Below, in pieces: positions 9,341-19,058 of a stretch of 64,000 bases of DNA. Location of the stretch: assembly GCA_963663375.1 (NCBI GenBank), contig OY760195.1:2232001-2296000 (forward strand), given 5' to 3'. Source of the stretch: JAYREN01 sp963663375. Its GTDB lineage: Bacteria > Acidobacteriota > Holophagae > Holophagales > Holophagaceae. The notes beneath the pieces are model-generated. The model worked only from the letters and a program-made list of their open reading frames with translations. It did no database searches and was not told the origin of the DNA. Position 1 is the stretch's first letter; the number at the start of each line of letters is the position of its first letter. A program made the translations under genes and the position numbers.

Positions 9341-9988
9341 TCAGCGTCCCGACTTTCTCCAATCGGCCATGAAGCCTTCGATGCCCTTGTCGGTGAGGGG
9401 GTGCTGGATCATCTGGTCGAAGACCTTGGTGGGGATGGTGGCCACGTGAGCGCCCGCCAGGGCGGATTCCGTGACGTGGCGGGGGCTGCGGATGGAGGCA
9501 GACAGCACCTTGGTCTCCAAATCGTAGTTGGCGAAGATCTGCACCAGATCCTCGATGAGCTCCATGCCCACCAGGTTGATGTCGTCCAGGCGACCCACGA
9601 AGGGGCTCACGTAGGTGGCGCCGGCCTTGGCGGCCATGAGGCCCTGGGTGGCGCTGAAACAGAGCGTCACGTTGGTGCGGATGCCCTCGGCGCTGAGGGC
9701 CTTGCAGGCCTTGAGTCCCTCGGGGATGAGTGGCAGCTTGACCACCACATTCTTGTGGATCTTCGCCAGCTTCTTGCCTTCCTCGATCATCTGGGGCGCC
9801 TCCATGCTGATGACTTCGGCGCTGATGGGGCCGTCCACGATGGCGCAGATCTCCTCGATGATCGCCTCGAAGGGCTTGCCGGATTCCTTGGCGATGAGGC
9901 TGGGATTGGTGGTCACCCCATCCAGGATGCCCCACGCGTTGATGCGCTTGATTTCGCTGATGTTGGCGGTGTCGATGAAAAATTGCAC
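9341..9988 (-). CDS. tal: Transaldolase / fructose-6-phosphate aldolase-type enzyme
   Basis: 215 residues, the length of the short transaldolase (TalB-like subfamily 5 / FSA) group. The sequence opens FIDTANISEIKR and contains DGVTTNPSLIAKE, VVVKLPLIPEGLKA with the Schiff-base lysine at Lys84, and a terminal phosphate-binding section ATIPTKVFDQMIQHPLTDKGIEGF. It should transfer dihydroxyacetone units in the non-oxidative pentose phosphate pathway or act as an aldolase. The start is a GTG at 9988 preceded by AGGAG. The same ribosome site and first codons recur twice upstream in a tandem repeat. A divergent thyX gene shares the upstream region. Confidence 0.92.
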   Translation of the reverse strand: MQFFIDTANISEIKRINAWGILDGVTTNPSLIAKESGKPFEAIIEEICAIVDGPISAEVISMEAPQMIEEGKKLAKIHKNVVVKLPLIPEGLKACKALSAEGIRTNVTLCFSATQGLMAAKAGATYVSPFVGRLDDINLVGMELIEDLVQIFANYDLETKVLSASIRSPRHVTESALAGAHVATIPTKVFDQMIQHPLTDKGIEGFMADWRKSGR

Positions 9989-10050
9989 GGGCTTCTCCTG
10001 GAGTTGAAAAGGTGGTGGCGAGGGACGTGGCTGAAAGGTGGATGGCCCAT

Positions 10051-10089
10051 TCAGCCCTGAGCCGCCTTGGCGGCGAAGAGGAATTGCAT
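10051..10089 (-). CDS. Leader mini-ORF 1 upstream of the transaldolase (MQFLFAAKAAQG)
   Basis: Twelve codons from ATG 10089 to TGA, with AGGAG at the same spacing as in the transaldolase gene. It begins with the same Met-Gln-Phe as the transaldolase. It is part of the 101-bp repeat, so it may be a by-product of duplication, a decoy start or a regulatory leader. Confidence 0.35.
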   Translation of the reverse strand: MQFLFAAKAAQG

Positions 10090-10151
10090 GGGCTTCTCCT
10101 GGAGTTGAAAAGGTTGTGGCGGGAGAGATAGCTGGAAGGAGGATGGCCCGT

Positions 10152-10190
10152 TCAGCCCTGAGCCGCCTCAGCGGCGAAGAGGAATTGCAC
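10152..10190 (-). CDS. Leader mini-ORF 2 upstream of the transaldolase (MQFLFAAEAAQG)
   Basis: Same design as mini-ORF 1, starting at GTG 10190 with AGGAG upstream and ending in TGA. The two peptides differ by one residue (Glu for Lys) although the surrounding repeat has diverged more, which hints that the frame may be maintained. Confidence 0.35.
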   Translation of the reverse strand: MQFLFAAEAAQG

Positions 10191-10203
10191 GGGCTTCTCC
10201 TGG

Positions 10204-10379
10204 CTCCTGGGGCGACAGAGGGGTCGGATTGGGATCCGCCCAATAGGATTCTCTCAGCTTTGAACCCCTTGGGCCGCCTTCCGTCCGAAGGAAATTCAGA
10301 GGCCCTTCCATTCTCAATTGGGGAACGGGGTGAAAGCGGCGGAGGGCCGATGGGGTAACCTGGAGGAACGGAGTCTCCC
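10204..10379. promoter_or_regulatory. Divergent control region between the transaldolase leader and thyX
   Basis: About 176 bases without a gene that must hold the promoters for both directions. I see no convincing -10/-35 pair. The thyX ATG has GGAG six bases upstream. Confidence 0.4.
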
Positions 10380-11060
10380 ATGCCCCACCCTTCCATTTCC
10401 GTCCTCGATCGCGGTTTCGTGCGCCTCATCGATCACATGGGCACGGATCTCACGGTGGTGAATGCGGCGCGGGTCTCCTTCGGTAAGCGCAAGGAGGCCT
10501 TCGACGCGAAAGACGCCGAGCTGGTGGACTACCTAGCCCAGCACGAGCACACGGCGCCCTTCCGGCACGCCTATCTGACCTTTCACGTGAAGGCACCGAT
10601 CTTCGTCTTCCGCCAGTGGATGAAGCATCGCATCGCCAGCGATTTCAACGAGATCAGCGGCCGCTACGTGGAATTCCCCGACGGTGAGTTCTTTGTGCCC
10701 GAGAACTTCCGCCAGCAGGCCAAGGTCAACAAGCAGGGCAGCGAGGGGGAGATCCCCGAGGCCCAGCGCGCCCAGGCCCGCGAGATCTACCTGGCGGCCT
10801 GCCGCAACAGCGTGGCCGAGTACAAGAAGCTGATCGAACTGGGGGTCTGTCGGGAGCAGGCCCGCTGCATCCTGCCTCTGGCCCTCTACAGCGAGGTCTA
10901 CTGGACTGTGAGTCTGCAGGCGGCGGCCCACTTCCTCCACCTGCGCCTGGATGCCCACGCCCAGTGGGAGATCCGCCAGTACGCCGAGGCCGTGCGGGAA
11001 CTCATCGAACCCCTCTTCCCCGAAAGCCTGAAGGCCCTCATGCGGGCCCCCATGGCCTAG
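10380..11060 (+). CDS. thyX: Flavin-dependent thymidylate synthase ThyX
   Basis: 226 residues. ThyX methylates dUMP to dTMP using methylene-tetrahydrofolate, FAD and NADPH. The ThyX motif (normally RHRxxSxxxxSxRY) is read here as KHRIASDFNEISGRY at residues 82-96; only the first Arg is replaced by Lys. Other family parts are EHTAPFRHAYLTFHVKAP, which contributes to the flavin pocket, and REQARCILPLALYSE with the substrate-binding Arg. No thyA is visible in the window, so this may be the cell's only route to dTMP. GGAG precedes ATG 10380. Confidence 0.95.
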   Translation: MPHPSISVLDRGFVRLIDHMGTDLTVVNAARVSFGKRKEAFDAKDAELVDYLAQHEHTAPFRHAYLTFHVKAPIFVFRQWMKHRIASDFNEISGRYVEFPDGEFFVPENFRQQAKVNKQGSEGEIPEAQRAQAREIYLAACRNSVAEYKKLIELGVCREQARCILPLALYSEVYWTVSLQAAAHFLHLRLDAHAQWEIRQYAEAVRELIEPLFPESLKALMRAPMA

Positions 11061-11065
11061 GAGTC

Positions 11066-13522
11066 TTAGCGGAACAACCAGCTGATCTTCATCTGCACCA
11101 CGTCATCGCTGGGCAGGTGGCGAAGCATGGGGAGGTCGTGCCGGGGGCTGATGCTGGCTCGGTCATTGATGAGGGCATCGGTGTAGGTGCCGTGGGTGTA
11201 GACCAGGAAGAAGGCGCTGCCGGGGCGGAATTCCCAGCGAGTGATGAGATTGACGTTCCAGACCCGGTCGCTGCTGGCGGTGGTGACGCTGGCGAGGCCC
11301 GGTGACAGTCCGGGGGCCAGGGTGCAGTCGTCCACGTAGTGTTTCACGTCCCGGTAGGCCCAGTTGGCCTCCAGCCACTGGCTGAAGAACTGGACCGAAA
11401 AAGTGGGACTCATAGCATAGGCCACCCGCAAGGTCTGGTTGAATTGGCCCATGGTGCGGAGGCCCACCATGGGAGCGGCGGCATCGGCGGCCTTGGATGA
11501 GGTGTAGAGGTATTTCTGTTCACCTTCGCTGCGGCTCGCCGTCGTGTTCAGCTGGAGCTCGATGGCCGAACCCAGTTTGATGGCCTGGTACACACTGAGG
11601 CTCGTGGTGGGGCCGCCGTCATGCCAGGCCCTTTCCACCTCGGCCCGCAGGTACCAGGGACGATTGCCGGGGGTGTCGAAGCCCAGGGAGGCCCAGGGGA
11701 TTTCCGAGGTCCGCAGGTACTTCTTGATGGGGTCTTTGCGGTAGTAGCTCCGGAGTTCCCGGTCGTCATCCACGGGAAGGGCGACTCCCAGGTTGCTCCA
11801 CAGGGCGAAGAAGTTGGTGAAATCCGTGCGGGCGAAGAGCATGGCCTCGCGCTGGAAGACCCGCCCCGCCTGGTCCCGGGCCAGGGCCCCGTCGATCCCC
11901 GCCTCCAGGTTGCGAATGACGCCGAAGGTCTTGTCCCACCGGCGCTGGAGGGAGAGGTTCAAACGCTGCTCGTCGGCCCGGTTCAGGTAGCCGATGTCGT
12001 TGGGATCGAAGGCGCTGGAGGCGTTTGTGGCGGTGAGCCCCGCGGCCCAACCGGAGCGCCAACGGCGATTGATGTTCAGGCGACCGCGCCAGCCCTCCCC
12101 GGGCTCCAGATCGGAGCGAAGCCCCGCTCGGGTATGGGCCAGGGTGAACTCCGTGACCGTGCTCTTGTCGGCACTTCGGTACACCCCGTCCAGGGCGTGC
12201 ACCTGCGCCTCGCGGCCGTCCGGGGCGGCCTGGCGCATGAAGGCGCCGAAGCCCCCGATGTAGCTGCCGTGGGTATCGAGGGTCTGCTGTGCCCGGAGGA
12301 CGCCGAAGCTGGTGAGGGGATAGATCTCCCGCTTGAATTCGTTTCCCGAGGCGTCCGCGAGGGTGGCCTTGGCCTGCTGCACGCTGGCACCCAGCACGCC
12401 GAGGTTGAAGCCCGAGGCGAGCTTGGTGGTGAACTTGGCGGCCCCGTTGATCTCGGCGGCCTGGGGCCGATCTACCAGGGTCTCGCCTTTTCCAAGATCT
12501 GGATCGGAAAGCCCCTCGCCGATGCGGCGGCTGTAGAAGAGGCCGTTTCCGGCCACCCGGAAGATCTCCATGCCCTCCAGGAAGAAGGGGCGCTTCTCGG
12601 TGAGGTAGGTCTCGAAGGTGCCCAGGTTCACCACGGCCTGGTCCACCTCCACCTGGCCGAAATCGGGCCGGATGGACAGATCGAGCTGGCTGTTGGTGCT
12701 GAGGCCGAGATGGGCGTCCAGGCCCGCGCGGCCGGTCCACTTGCGGTCATCGAAGCTCTGGGCCGTCTCGAATTTCCGCTGGAGGCTGAGGTAGGGCACC
12801 CATTCTCGGCGGGGCTGGGGCCGGATCCCCTCGATGCCGGTGAGGGTCGGAAAGCGGCTCACGAAGGCGTTCTCGCCCCGGGGCGGCAGGGCCCAGAAGC
12901 TGCGTTCCCGCACGGGGCCCTGGTCCGAGCGGCTGAAGTTGATGCCCCAGGTCTGAGCGCCCGCTTCGGGGCGGATCCGCAGGAGGGAGAGGGGGATCTT
13001 CAATTCGGCGGTCCAGCCATCGGCATCGACCCGGGTGGCACCCTCCCAGACCCCGTCCCAGCTTGAATCCCCCTGCATGGCCGCGTCGGCACTCTCGGAA
13101 TCGTGCAGCGTGTCCCGTTGAACTCCGGAGGCGTTGATGGAGAAGCCCAGGGCGGTGCGCCGATCCAGCAGGCTGTCGATGTAGACGCTGAACCAGTCGC
13201 TCGTGCTGTCCTGGTCGCGGCGATGGAGGCGCTGCACGACCTGGGCCAGGCCCTTGGGATGATGCAGGCGGGCGCCTACATAAATGAAATGGTCGTCGTA
13301 GAGCACCTTCACTTCAGTGGGGAGCCCTGCGGCCTTGCCGAAATCTGGCCAGGCCACGGTGAATTCGGTGGCGAAGGGAGCGTCGGCCCAGGCCTCTTCG
13401 GAGAGCTTGCCATCCACGCGAAGGGGGGCGGAAAGCCGAACGGCCCGCAGAGATTTGGGGGGCTCCTGTGCCCCCGCGCAGAGGGCCAGGCCAAGGGCGA
13501 GAGGGAGTGCGCGTCGATTCAT
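11066..13522 (-). CDS. DUF5916-type outer-membrane protein with N-terminal CBM9-like domain
   Basis: 818 residues. A signal peptide (MNRRALPLALGLALCAGAQ) precedes a domain beginning RVDGKLSEEAWADAPFATEF, the pattern of the carbohydrate-binding family 9-like domain. Next come DWFSVYIDSLLDRRTALGFSINASGVQRD and WTAELKIPLSLLRI. From about residue 230 onwards the protein looks like a large beta-barrel: PYLSLQRKFE, QLDLSIRPDFGQVEVDQAVVNLGTFETYLTEKRPFFLEGMEIF, then many amphipathic strands, ending in a terminal aromatic (WLFR). This architecture is DUF5916, common in Bacteroidetes and Acidobacteria and of unknown substrate. The gene stands alone, convergent with thyX (five bases between stops). Confidence 0.85.
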   Translation of the reverse strand: MNRRALPLALGLALCAGAQEPPKSLRAVRLSAPLRVDGKLSEEAWADAPFATEFTVAWPDFGKAAGLPTEVKVLYDDHFIYVGARLHHPKGLAQVVQRLHRRDQDSTSDWFSVYIDSLLDRRTALGFSINASGVQRDTLHDSESADAAMQGDSSWDGVWEGATRVDADGWTAELKIPLSLLRIRPEAGAQTWGINFSRSDQGPVRERSFWALPPRGENAFVSRFPTLTGIEGIRPQPRREWVPYLSLQRKFETAQSFDDRKWTGRAGLDAHLGLSTNSQLDLSIRPDFGQVEVDQAVVNLGTFETYLTEKRPFFLEGMEIFRVAGNGLFYSRRIGEGLSDPDLGKGETLVDRPQAAEINGAAKFTTKLASGFNLGVLGASVQQAKATLADASGNEFKREIYPLTSFGVLRAQQTLDTHGSYIGGFGAFMRQAAPDGREAQVHALDGVYRSADKSTVTEFTLAHTRAGLRSDLEPGEGWRGRLNINRRWRSGWAAGLTATNASSAFDPNDIGYLNRADEQRLNLSLQRRWDKTFGVIRNLEAGIDGALARDQAGRVFQREAMLFARTDFTNFFALWSNLGVALPVDDDRELRSYYRKDPIKKYLRTSEIPWASLGFDTPGNRPWYLRAEVERAWHDGGPTTSLSVYQAIKLGSAIELQLNTTASRSEGEQKYLYTSSKAADAAAPMVGLRTMGQFNQTLRVAYAMSPTFSVQFFSQWLEANWAYRDVKHYVDDCTLAPGLSPGLASVTTASSDRVWNVNLITRWEFRPGSAFFLVYTHGTYTDALINDRASISPRHDLPMLRHLPSDDVVQMKISWLFR

Positions 13523-13634
13523 GGACCCATCGAGACCGGAGGAGCCGGGATGGATTCAGACTACCCCATCTTTTGAGGTATCATCAAGGAACCTGCCCTT
13601 TCTTCGGTAAGATCACTGCTTCTGCGGAGTCCCC

Positions 13635-14153
13635 ATGCACCCGTTCCTCCTGAGCGCCATTCTAGCCATTGCCCCCACCCAGACTGATGGGGGCACAGTG
13701 GCGGTCAAGGGTCAGCGCTTCCTGGCAGAGATCGCGCGCACCGATCAGGAGCGGGCGAAGGGCCTGATGTATCGCACCAATCTGGCGAAGGACCGCTGCA
13801 TGTTCTTCGTCTACGAGGAGGACAGTTACCACACCATCTGGATGAAGAACTGCCTCATCGCCCTGGACGTGGTGTGGGTGAAGGCCGACGGCACCGTGGT
13901 GGAGATCAAGGAAAACGCGCCGCCCCTCTCGATGATGTTCCGGGGCGCGGAGACCGATATTCCGAACTACGGCGGCAACGTGATGTCCCGCCACTTCATC
14001 GAGTTCGCAGCAGGCACCGTACGCCGCCTCAACCTCAAGGTTGGCGAGCGGGTGGGCTGGGATTTGAGCTTCAAGGATGGTGGCAGCCTGGTTGGCGGCG
14101 CGCCGGTTCCCAAGGAAACGATCAAAGCGAAGAAGGCACGGAAGAAGAAGTAG
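13635..14153 (+). CDS. Exported DUF192 protein
   Basis: 172 residues with a weak signal peptide (MHPFLLSAILAIAPTQ). The DUF192 domain spans about residues 25-135, with its conserved GLMYR, CMFFVYEEDSYHTIWMKN and ALDVVWVKADGTVVEI stretches followed by EFAAGTVRRLNLKVGE. The fold is known structurally in this family but its biochemical role is not. It ends with a Lys-rich tail. GGAG precedes ATG 13635. Divergent from the DUF5916 gene with 112 bases between. Confidence 0.88.
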   Translation: MHPFLLSAILAIAPTQTDGGTVAVKGQRFLAEIARTDQERAKGLMYRTNLAKDRCMFFVYEEDSYHTIWMKNCLIALDVVWVKADGTVVEIKENAPPLSMMFRGAETDIPNYGGNVMSRHFIEFAAGTVRRLNLKVGERVGWDLSFKDGGSLVGGAPVPKETIKAKKARKKK

Positions 14154-14157
14154 GGAT

Positions 14158-14946
14158 CTACCCTTCGGAGCCGTCTTCCTTGGCGTCCCGCCGACGCCGC
14201 GCCGCGGGGCGGGCCAGGGTGCGCAGGGCCTCGGGAGCCTGGGGCAGGGCGGGCAGTTCCAGGGGGCTGATCTGGTGGTCACCCAGCACCTTCCAGGCCC
14301 TCGCCTGGCGGGGCAGGCGCTCGGGCTGCATGACTTCCCAGCCCTGGGCATAGCTCACGAAGGGTGGGATCACCAGGGCGAAGCCCGTGAAGAGGAAGGC
14401 CGGATAGCGGAGGAATTCCTCCTTGCCATCGGGGCCCGGCACCGGCACGGCGAAGAGGGGGTGCAGGCCGCCGTTGATCCAGAAGCCCTGTGGGGGATCG
14501 TGGCGGGGGTAGACGAAGATCCGGCGGCGGTGCATCAGGGTGTGGCTGCCCACCCGGTACGTGTCCACGGGCTGCACGCCGGTGCCCTCCAGGGCGGGGC
14601 CCCAGCTGCGCTCCGGGTGGCCCACGATCTGGACCACTTCCCGGCCGGGGCCCTGGAGCTTGCGGAACAGCATGCGCAGTTCCTCGGCCTCCTCATCGGC
14701 CACGGTGCCCTGGGCGGGCTTCACGTCTCCCAGTAGGGCGATGCGCTTGGGCTGGTAATCCGCGAGGAGTCCCAGCAGGCGCTCCCAGAGATCGTTGTGC
14801 TGCCCGGCGGGGATGAGGTCGGGCCGCTTGCGGCGCCCCGCGCCCAGGCCCAGAAAGAGATCGGCGATCACCAGGGTTTCCTGCTTGGGCAGGATCACGG
14901 CGCGCCGGCTGTCGAGGATCACATCATCGGAAAAATTGATCTGCAT
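14158..14946 (-). CDS. Metallophosphoesterase-fold protein (PdeM/YbdT-like) with lost metal ligands
   Basis: 262 residues resembling the ligase-associated/PdeM branch of calcineurin-like phosphoesterases: strand ETLVIADLFLGLGAG, then RIALLGDVKPAQG, then VVQIVGHPERSWG. The three metal-binding motifs are all altered. DxH is Asp29-Leu-Phe31 (His to Phe), GDxxH is GDVKP (His to Pro) and GNHD is GHPE. Catalysis by the normal two-metal mechanism is therefore unlikely. It may be a binding protein or an inactive regulator. The C-terminus is Arg-rich. It ends five bases from the DUF192 stop (convergent). Confidence 0.7.
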   Translation of the reverse strand: MQINFSDDVILDSRRAVILPKQETLVIADLFLGLGAGRRKRPDLIPAGQHNDLWERLLGLLADYQPKRIALLGDVKPAQGTVADEEAEELRMLFRKLQGPGREVVQIVGHPERSWGPALEGTGVQPVDTYRVGSHTLMHRRRIFVYPRHDPPQGFWINGGLHPLFAVPVPGPDGKEEFLRYPAFLFTGFALVIPPFVSYAQGWEVMQPERLPRQARAWKVLGDHQISPLELPALPQAPEALRTLARPAARRRRDAKEDGSEG

Positions 14947-14978
14947 GGGCCATTCCAGTCAGCTCCATTGGAACACAG

Positions 14979-15020
14979 ACTCGGTGTCCGGGCCTCAGGG
15001 AGCAGGCGGTCCCTCTCGAC
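14979..15020. repeat. Partial copy of the palindromic intergenic repeat
   Basis: Shares ACTCGGTGTCC and the run AGGGAGCAGGCGGTCC with the complete copies that follow, but the long stem arms are missing. A degenerate or truncated unit. Confidence 0.6.
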
Positions 15021-15027
15021 GGGGCGG

Positions 15028-15112
15028 ACTCGGTGTCCAGGCTTGGCCTGGACACCGAGTGGGGGTCAAAGGGGGGACATCGCGACCGCAGGGAGCAGGC
15101 GGTCCCCCCTTT
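15028..15112. repeat. Palindromic (REP-like) intergenic repeat, copy 1
   Basis: Two nested hairpins. The first is a 15-base-pair stem ACTCGGTGTCCAGGC with a three-base loop (15028-15060). The second is an 11-base-pair stem AAAGGGGGGAC at 15068-15078 pairing with 15102-15112. It lies just upstream of the permease gene. A second, diverged copy sits just after that gene. Confidence 0.8.
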
Positions 15113-15131
15113 AGAGAGTTAGACTTCAGTC

Positions 15132-15914
15132 ATGGCCGATCCGACCCACTCCACCTTCCAGTTCGTCGCGGGAATGGCGGCAGGCCTCGGGGGCGGCACC
15201 CTCTCCGGGCTCTTTGGCGTGGGAGGCGGCGTCGTGCTCATTCCTCTGCTCGCCGGTCTGCTGGGTCTGAGCCAGCATCAGGCCCAGGGCGTCACGCTGG
15301 CGGCCATGCTGCTGCCTAACGGCCTCCCCGCGGTGCTGCACTTCCGCAGCCGTGGCATCCCCATCCATTGGCGCCTGGTGGGCGCGATCATGCTCGCCTT
15401 TCTCCCCGGGGTCTGGCTGGGGGCCCGCATCGCCAACCGGATTCCCGAGGGTCCGCTGCGGATTGGTTTCGTCTGTTTCCTGCTGCTGCTGGCCCTGCGG
15501 ACCTTCCTCCAGAAACGAGTGGCGCCCGCGACCGAGACGGTGGACCGGCCTGCGCCACCCTGGGCGCCGGGGTTGGCCATCGGTCTGGTCGGTGGACTCG
15601 CGGCGGGCCTGCTGGGCCTTGGTGGTGGCGTGGTGATGATTCCGCTGCTGGTGCTCTGGCTGAAGCTCCCCCAACACGAGGCCCAACTCACCAGTATCGC
15701 CGTCATGCTGCCGCCGGTAGGGCTCCCGGGCGTGCTGGTCTATGCCCGCTCCCAGCCCCATTTCCCATGGATCGTGCTGGGGGGGCTGGCCCTGGGCTTC
15801 ATGGTGGGCGCCTACGGTGGGGCGAGGGTAGCTACCCGCATCGCGGGGCCCCACCTCCAGAAGATCTTCGCGGTGGTCATGGTGGGGCTGGCCGTTTTGC
15901 TGCTGTTGCGGTGA
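15132..15914 (+). CDS. TauE/SafE-family (DUF81) membrane permease
   Basis: 260 residues with two homologous halves, each starting with a Gly-rich segment (GGGTLSGLFGVGGGVVLIPLLAGLLG near residue 20 and AAGLLGLGGGVVMIPLLVLWL near residue 155). The repeat LFGVGGG / LLGLGGG is the family hallmark. About eight membrane helices are predicted by eye. Members export sulfite, sulfoacetate or related anions, or are of unknown substrate. No sulfur-metabolism neighbours are present, so the substrate is open. Flanked by two copies of the palindromic repeat. Confidence 0.88.
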   Translation: MADPTHSTFQFVAGMAAGLGGGTLSGLFGVGGGVVLIPLLAGLLGLSQHQAQGVTLAAMLLPNGLPAVLHFRSRGIPIHWRLVGAIMLAFLPGVWLGARIANRIPEGPLRIGFVCFLLLLALRTFLQKRVAPATETVDRPAPPWAPGLAIGLVGGLAAGLLGLGGGVVMIPLLVLWLKLPQHEAQLTSIAVMLPPVGLPGVLVYARSQPHFPWIVLGGLALGFMVGAYGGARVATRIAGPHLQKIFAVVMVGLAVLLLLR

Positions 15915-15969
15915 GGGTCGCCGAAAGGATGAACCACAGAGGGTGCAGAGAAAAGAGATGAGGGCACAG

Positions 15970-16054
15970 ACGTGAAGTCCGGGCTTTGCCTGGACGCCAC
16001 GTGGGGGTCAAAGGGGGGACATCGCGACAGCAGGGAGCAGGCGGTCCGCCCTTT
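15970..16054. repeat. Palindromic (REP-like) intergenic repeat, copy 2
   Basis: Same two-hairpin layout as copy 1. The first stem (15970-16002) pairs ACGTGAAGTCCGGGC with GCCTGGACGCCACGT, so the outer bases differ from copy 1 yet still pair, as expected from compensatory change. The second stem (16010-16020 with 16044-16054) keeps 10 of 11 pairs. The core GGGGGTCAAAGGGGGGACATCG is shared except for flanking changes. Confidence 0.8.
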
Positions 16055-16119
16055 CACGGCAGAGGAGGAATGCCATCTCCGTGGCCTTCGCTTGGCACCC
16101 GATGACCGATGGAGAAGGT

Positions 16120-17183
<1,064 letters not shown>

Positions 17184-17187
<4 letters not shown>

Positions 17188-19019
17188 GCTTCGGCAAACT
17201 GGAGGCGGTGGAGGCGCGCGTACTCGCCGCCCAGGGCCAGCAGCTCATCGTGGCTGCCCAGTTCGGCGACCCGGCCCTGCTTGAGCACGCAGATGCGCGT
17301 GGCCCGCTGGATGGTGGAGAGGCGATGGGCGATCACCAGGGTCGTGCGGTCCTGCATCAGGGCCTCCAGGGCGGCCTGCACGGCGCGTTCGCTCTCGGTG
17401 TCCAGGGCCGAGGTAGCCTCGTCGAGGATGAGGATGGGCGGATCCTGGAGCAGGGCCCGAGCGATGGCGAGACGCTGCCGTTGGCCGCCGCTCACGCTGG
17501 AGCCCGTCTCCGCCAAGGGCGTGTCGTAGCCTTTGGGCAGGGCGGCGATGAAATCATGGGCGTGGGCGCGTTTCGCCGCGGCGACGACCGCCTCGCGACT
17601 GGCCTCCTTGCCGTAGGCGATGTTGTCGTGGATGGAATCCATGAAGAGCAGCGTCTCCTGGTTCACGATGCCGATGCGCCGCCGCAGCTCCCGGGGGTCG
17701 AACTCGCGGAGATCAACGCCATCAAGGGTCAGGCGCCCCGCCGTGGGATCGAAGAAGCGCGGCACCAGATTCACCAGTGTCGTCTTGCCGCCCCCGCTGC
17801 CGCCCACCAGGGCCACCGTCTCGCCACGGTGCACCTCCAGATCGATGCCCCGCAGGACCTGATGCTTTTCGTCGTAGGCGAAATGGACGCCCTCGAAACG
17901 GATCGTATCGGGCTGGAGGGGCATGGGAGTGGGTTGGGGCGGGCCTTGGAGTTCTGGCTGTCGGTCCAACATCGTGTAGACCCGATCCAAACTCGCTTGG
18001 GCCACTTGCACTTCGGCGTTGAGCTTGGTGAGTCGTCGGATGGGGTCGTAGAAATTGAAAACAACGATCAGGTAAGAAAAGAACTTGGCACCATCGATCC
18101 GGCCCGCCTGAATACCGAGCGTCGCGTAAACCAGCAGGCCGCCGATCAGGAATCCGCCAAGGATCTCCATGATTGGGTGGGATAGTGCCGAGACGCGGGC
18201 ACTCTTCATTCCAAGGCGGTAGAGTTCCTGGTTCATCCCATGAAAGCGATCAACCTCGTAGTTCTCCCGGGCGAAGCCGATGACCACCCTGATGTTGCTG
18301 AAGGCTTCCTTCATCCGCTGAAGCAGGCGGCTGGAGGCCTCCATGTTGCGATGGTTGATTTTCCGGATGCGCTGACTGAGGGCCTTGATGGGGAAAACGA
18401 CTGCGGGCACGAGGATGAAAATGGCCAGAGTGACCACAGGAAACATGTACATCGCGGTGATGAAGAGCCCGATAGCCAGCATGATTTCCTGGACGGCGAG
18501 GGCGAGCTGGTTCGAGGCGATGCCCTGGACGGCCCCCACATCGCTGATGCAGCGCGTGAGCAACTCCCCGACGGGGTGTTTCTGGAAGAAGGCGGGTTCC
18601 TGGTCCAGGATTCGCCCGAAAAGCCGGGCCCGCAGTCCCAGCGTTGCCTTCAGGCCGGACCGGACCATCAGCATGGTTCCGCTGTAGGTGAAGACGCCCT
18701 TCAGAATGAAGATGACCAGGATGAGCGCGGGGACAAAATAGGCTTCCCGGCTCAGAAAGGACTGGTCCGGGAGCAGGTTCATCAGCCAGTCCTTGGCCCG
18801 GCTCACGAAATCTGCGTTGCTGGCCATGGGTGTGGCCTTGGATGCGGCCTGGTTCAGTAATTCGGAGCTCTTGACGCCTAGATTGCTGAACACGAAGCGA
18901 AGGCTGAACAGCATGGCGCCCTGGCAGAGTCCCGCCAGGAGCATGAACAATGAACCCAACGCGATGATGGGGAGGTTGGCGCGAAGGTGTTCCCTGAAAA
19001 AACGATAGAGATTGGTCAT
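17184..19019 (-). CDS. ABC exporter of the MsbA type (fused membrane and ATPase domains)
   Basis: 611 residues. The N-terminal half has six predicted membrane helices (first about 18-40). The C-terminal ATPase has Walker A GGSGGGKTT near residue 405, the signature SVSGGQRQRLAIARAL, Walker B ILILDEATSALD and the H-loop IAHRLST. Such half-transporters dimerise. The MsbA branch flips lipid A core or other lipids across the inner membrane, which would fit a Gram-negative envelope, but a drug or glycolipid exporter cannot be excluded. Overlaps queA by four bases. Confidence 0.9.
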
Positions 19020-19058
19020 TGAGTGTCTCGTGAATCCTCCCAGATTACCGCCTGGAGG

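Larger units (their letters stand above)
9981..10203 (-). repeat. 101-bp tandem repeat duplicating the transaldolase start region
   Basis: Two full copies with a period of exactly 101 bases (AATTGCAC at 9981, AATTGCAT at 10082, AATTGCAC at 10183) plus 21 bases of a third. Each copy reproduces, on the minus strand, CCAGGAGAAGCCC followed by a GTG or ATG start and the codons CAA TTY. The copies differ at scattered positions, yet a GCCGC/GCGGC hairpin within each is kept while its loop differs (CTTG versus CTCA). Overlaps the first bases of the transaldolase gene. Confidence 0.85.

Noticed and set aside
15132..15914. Composite transposon made of the two palindromic repeats around the permease.
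   Set aside because: No transposase, no target-site duplication seen, and the repeats are in the same orientation and short; kept only as a repeat observation.
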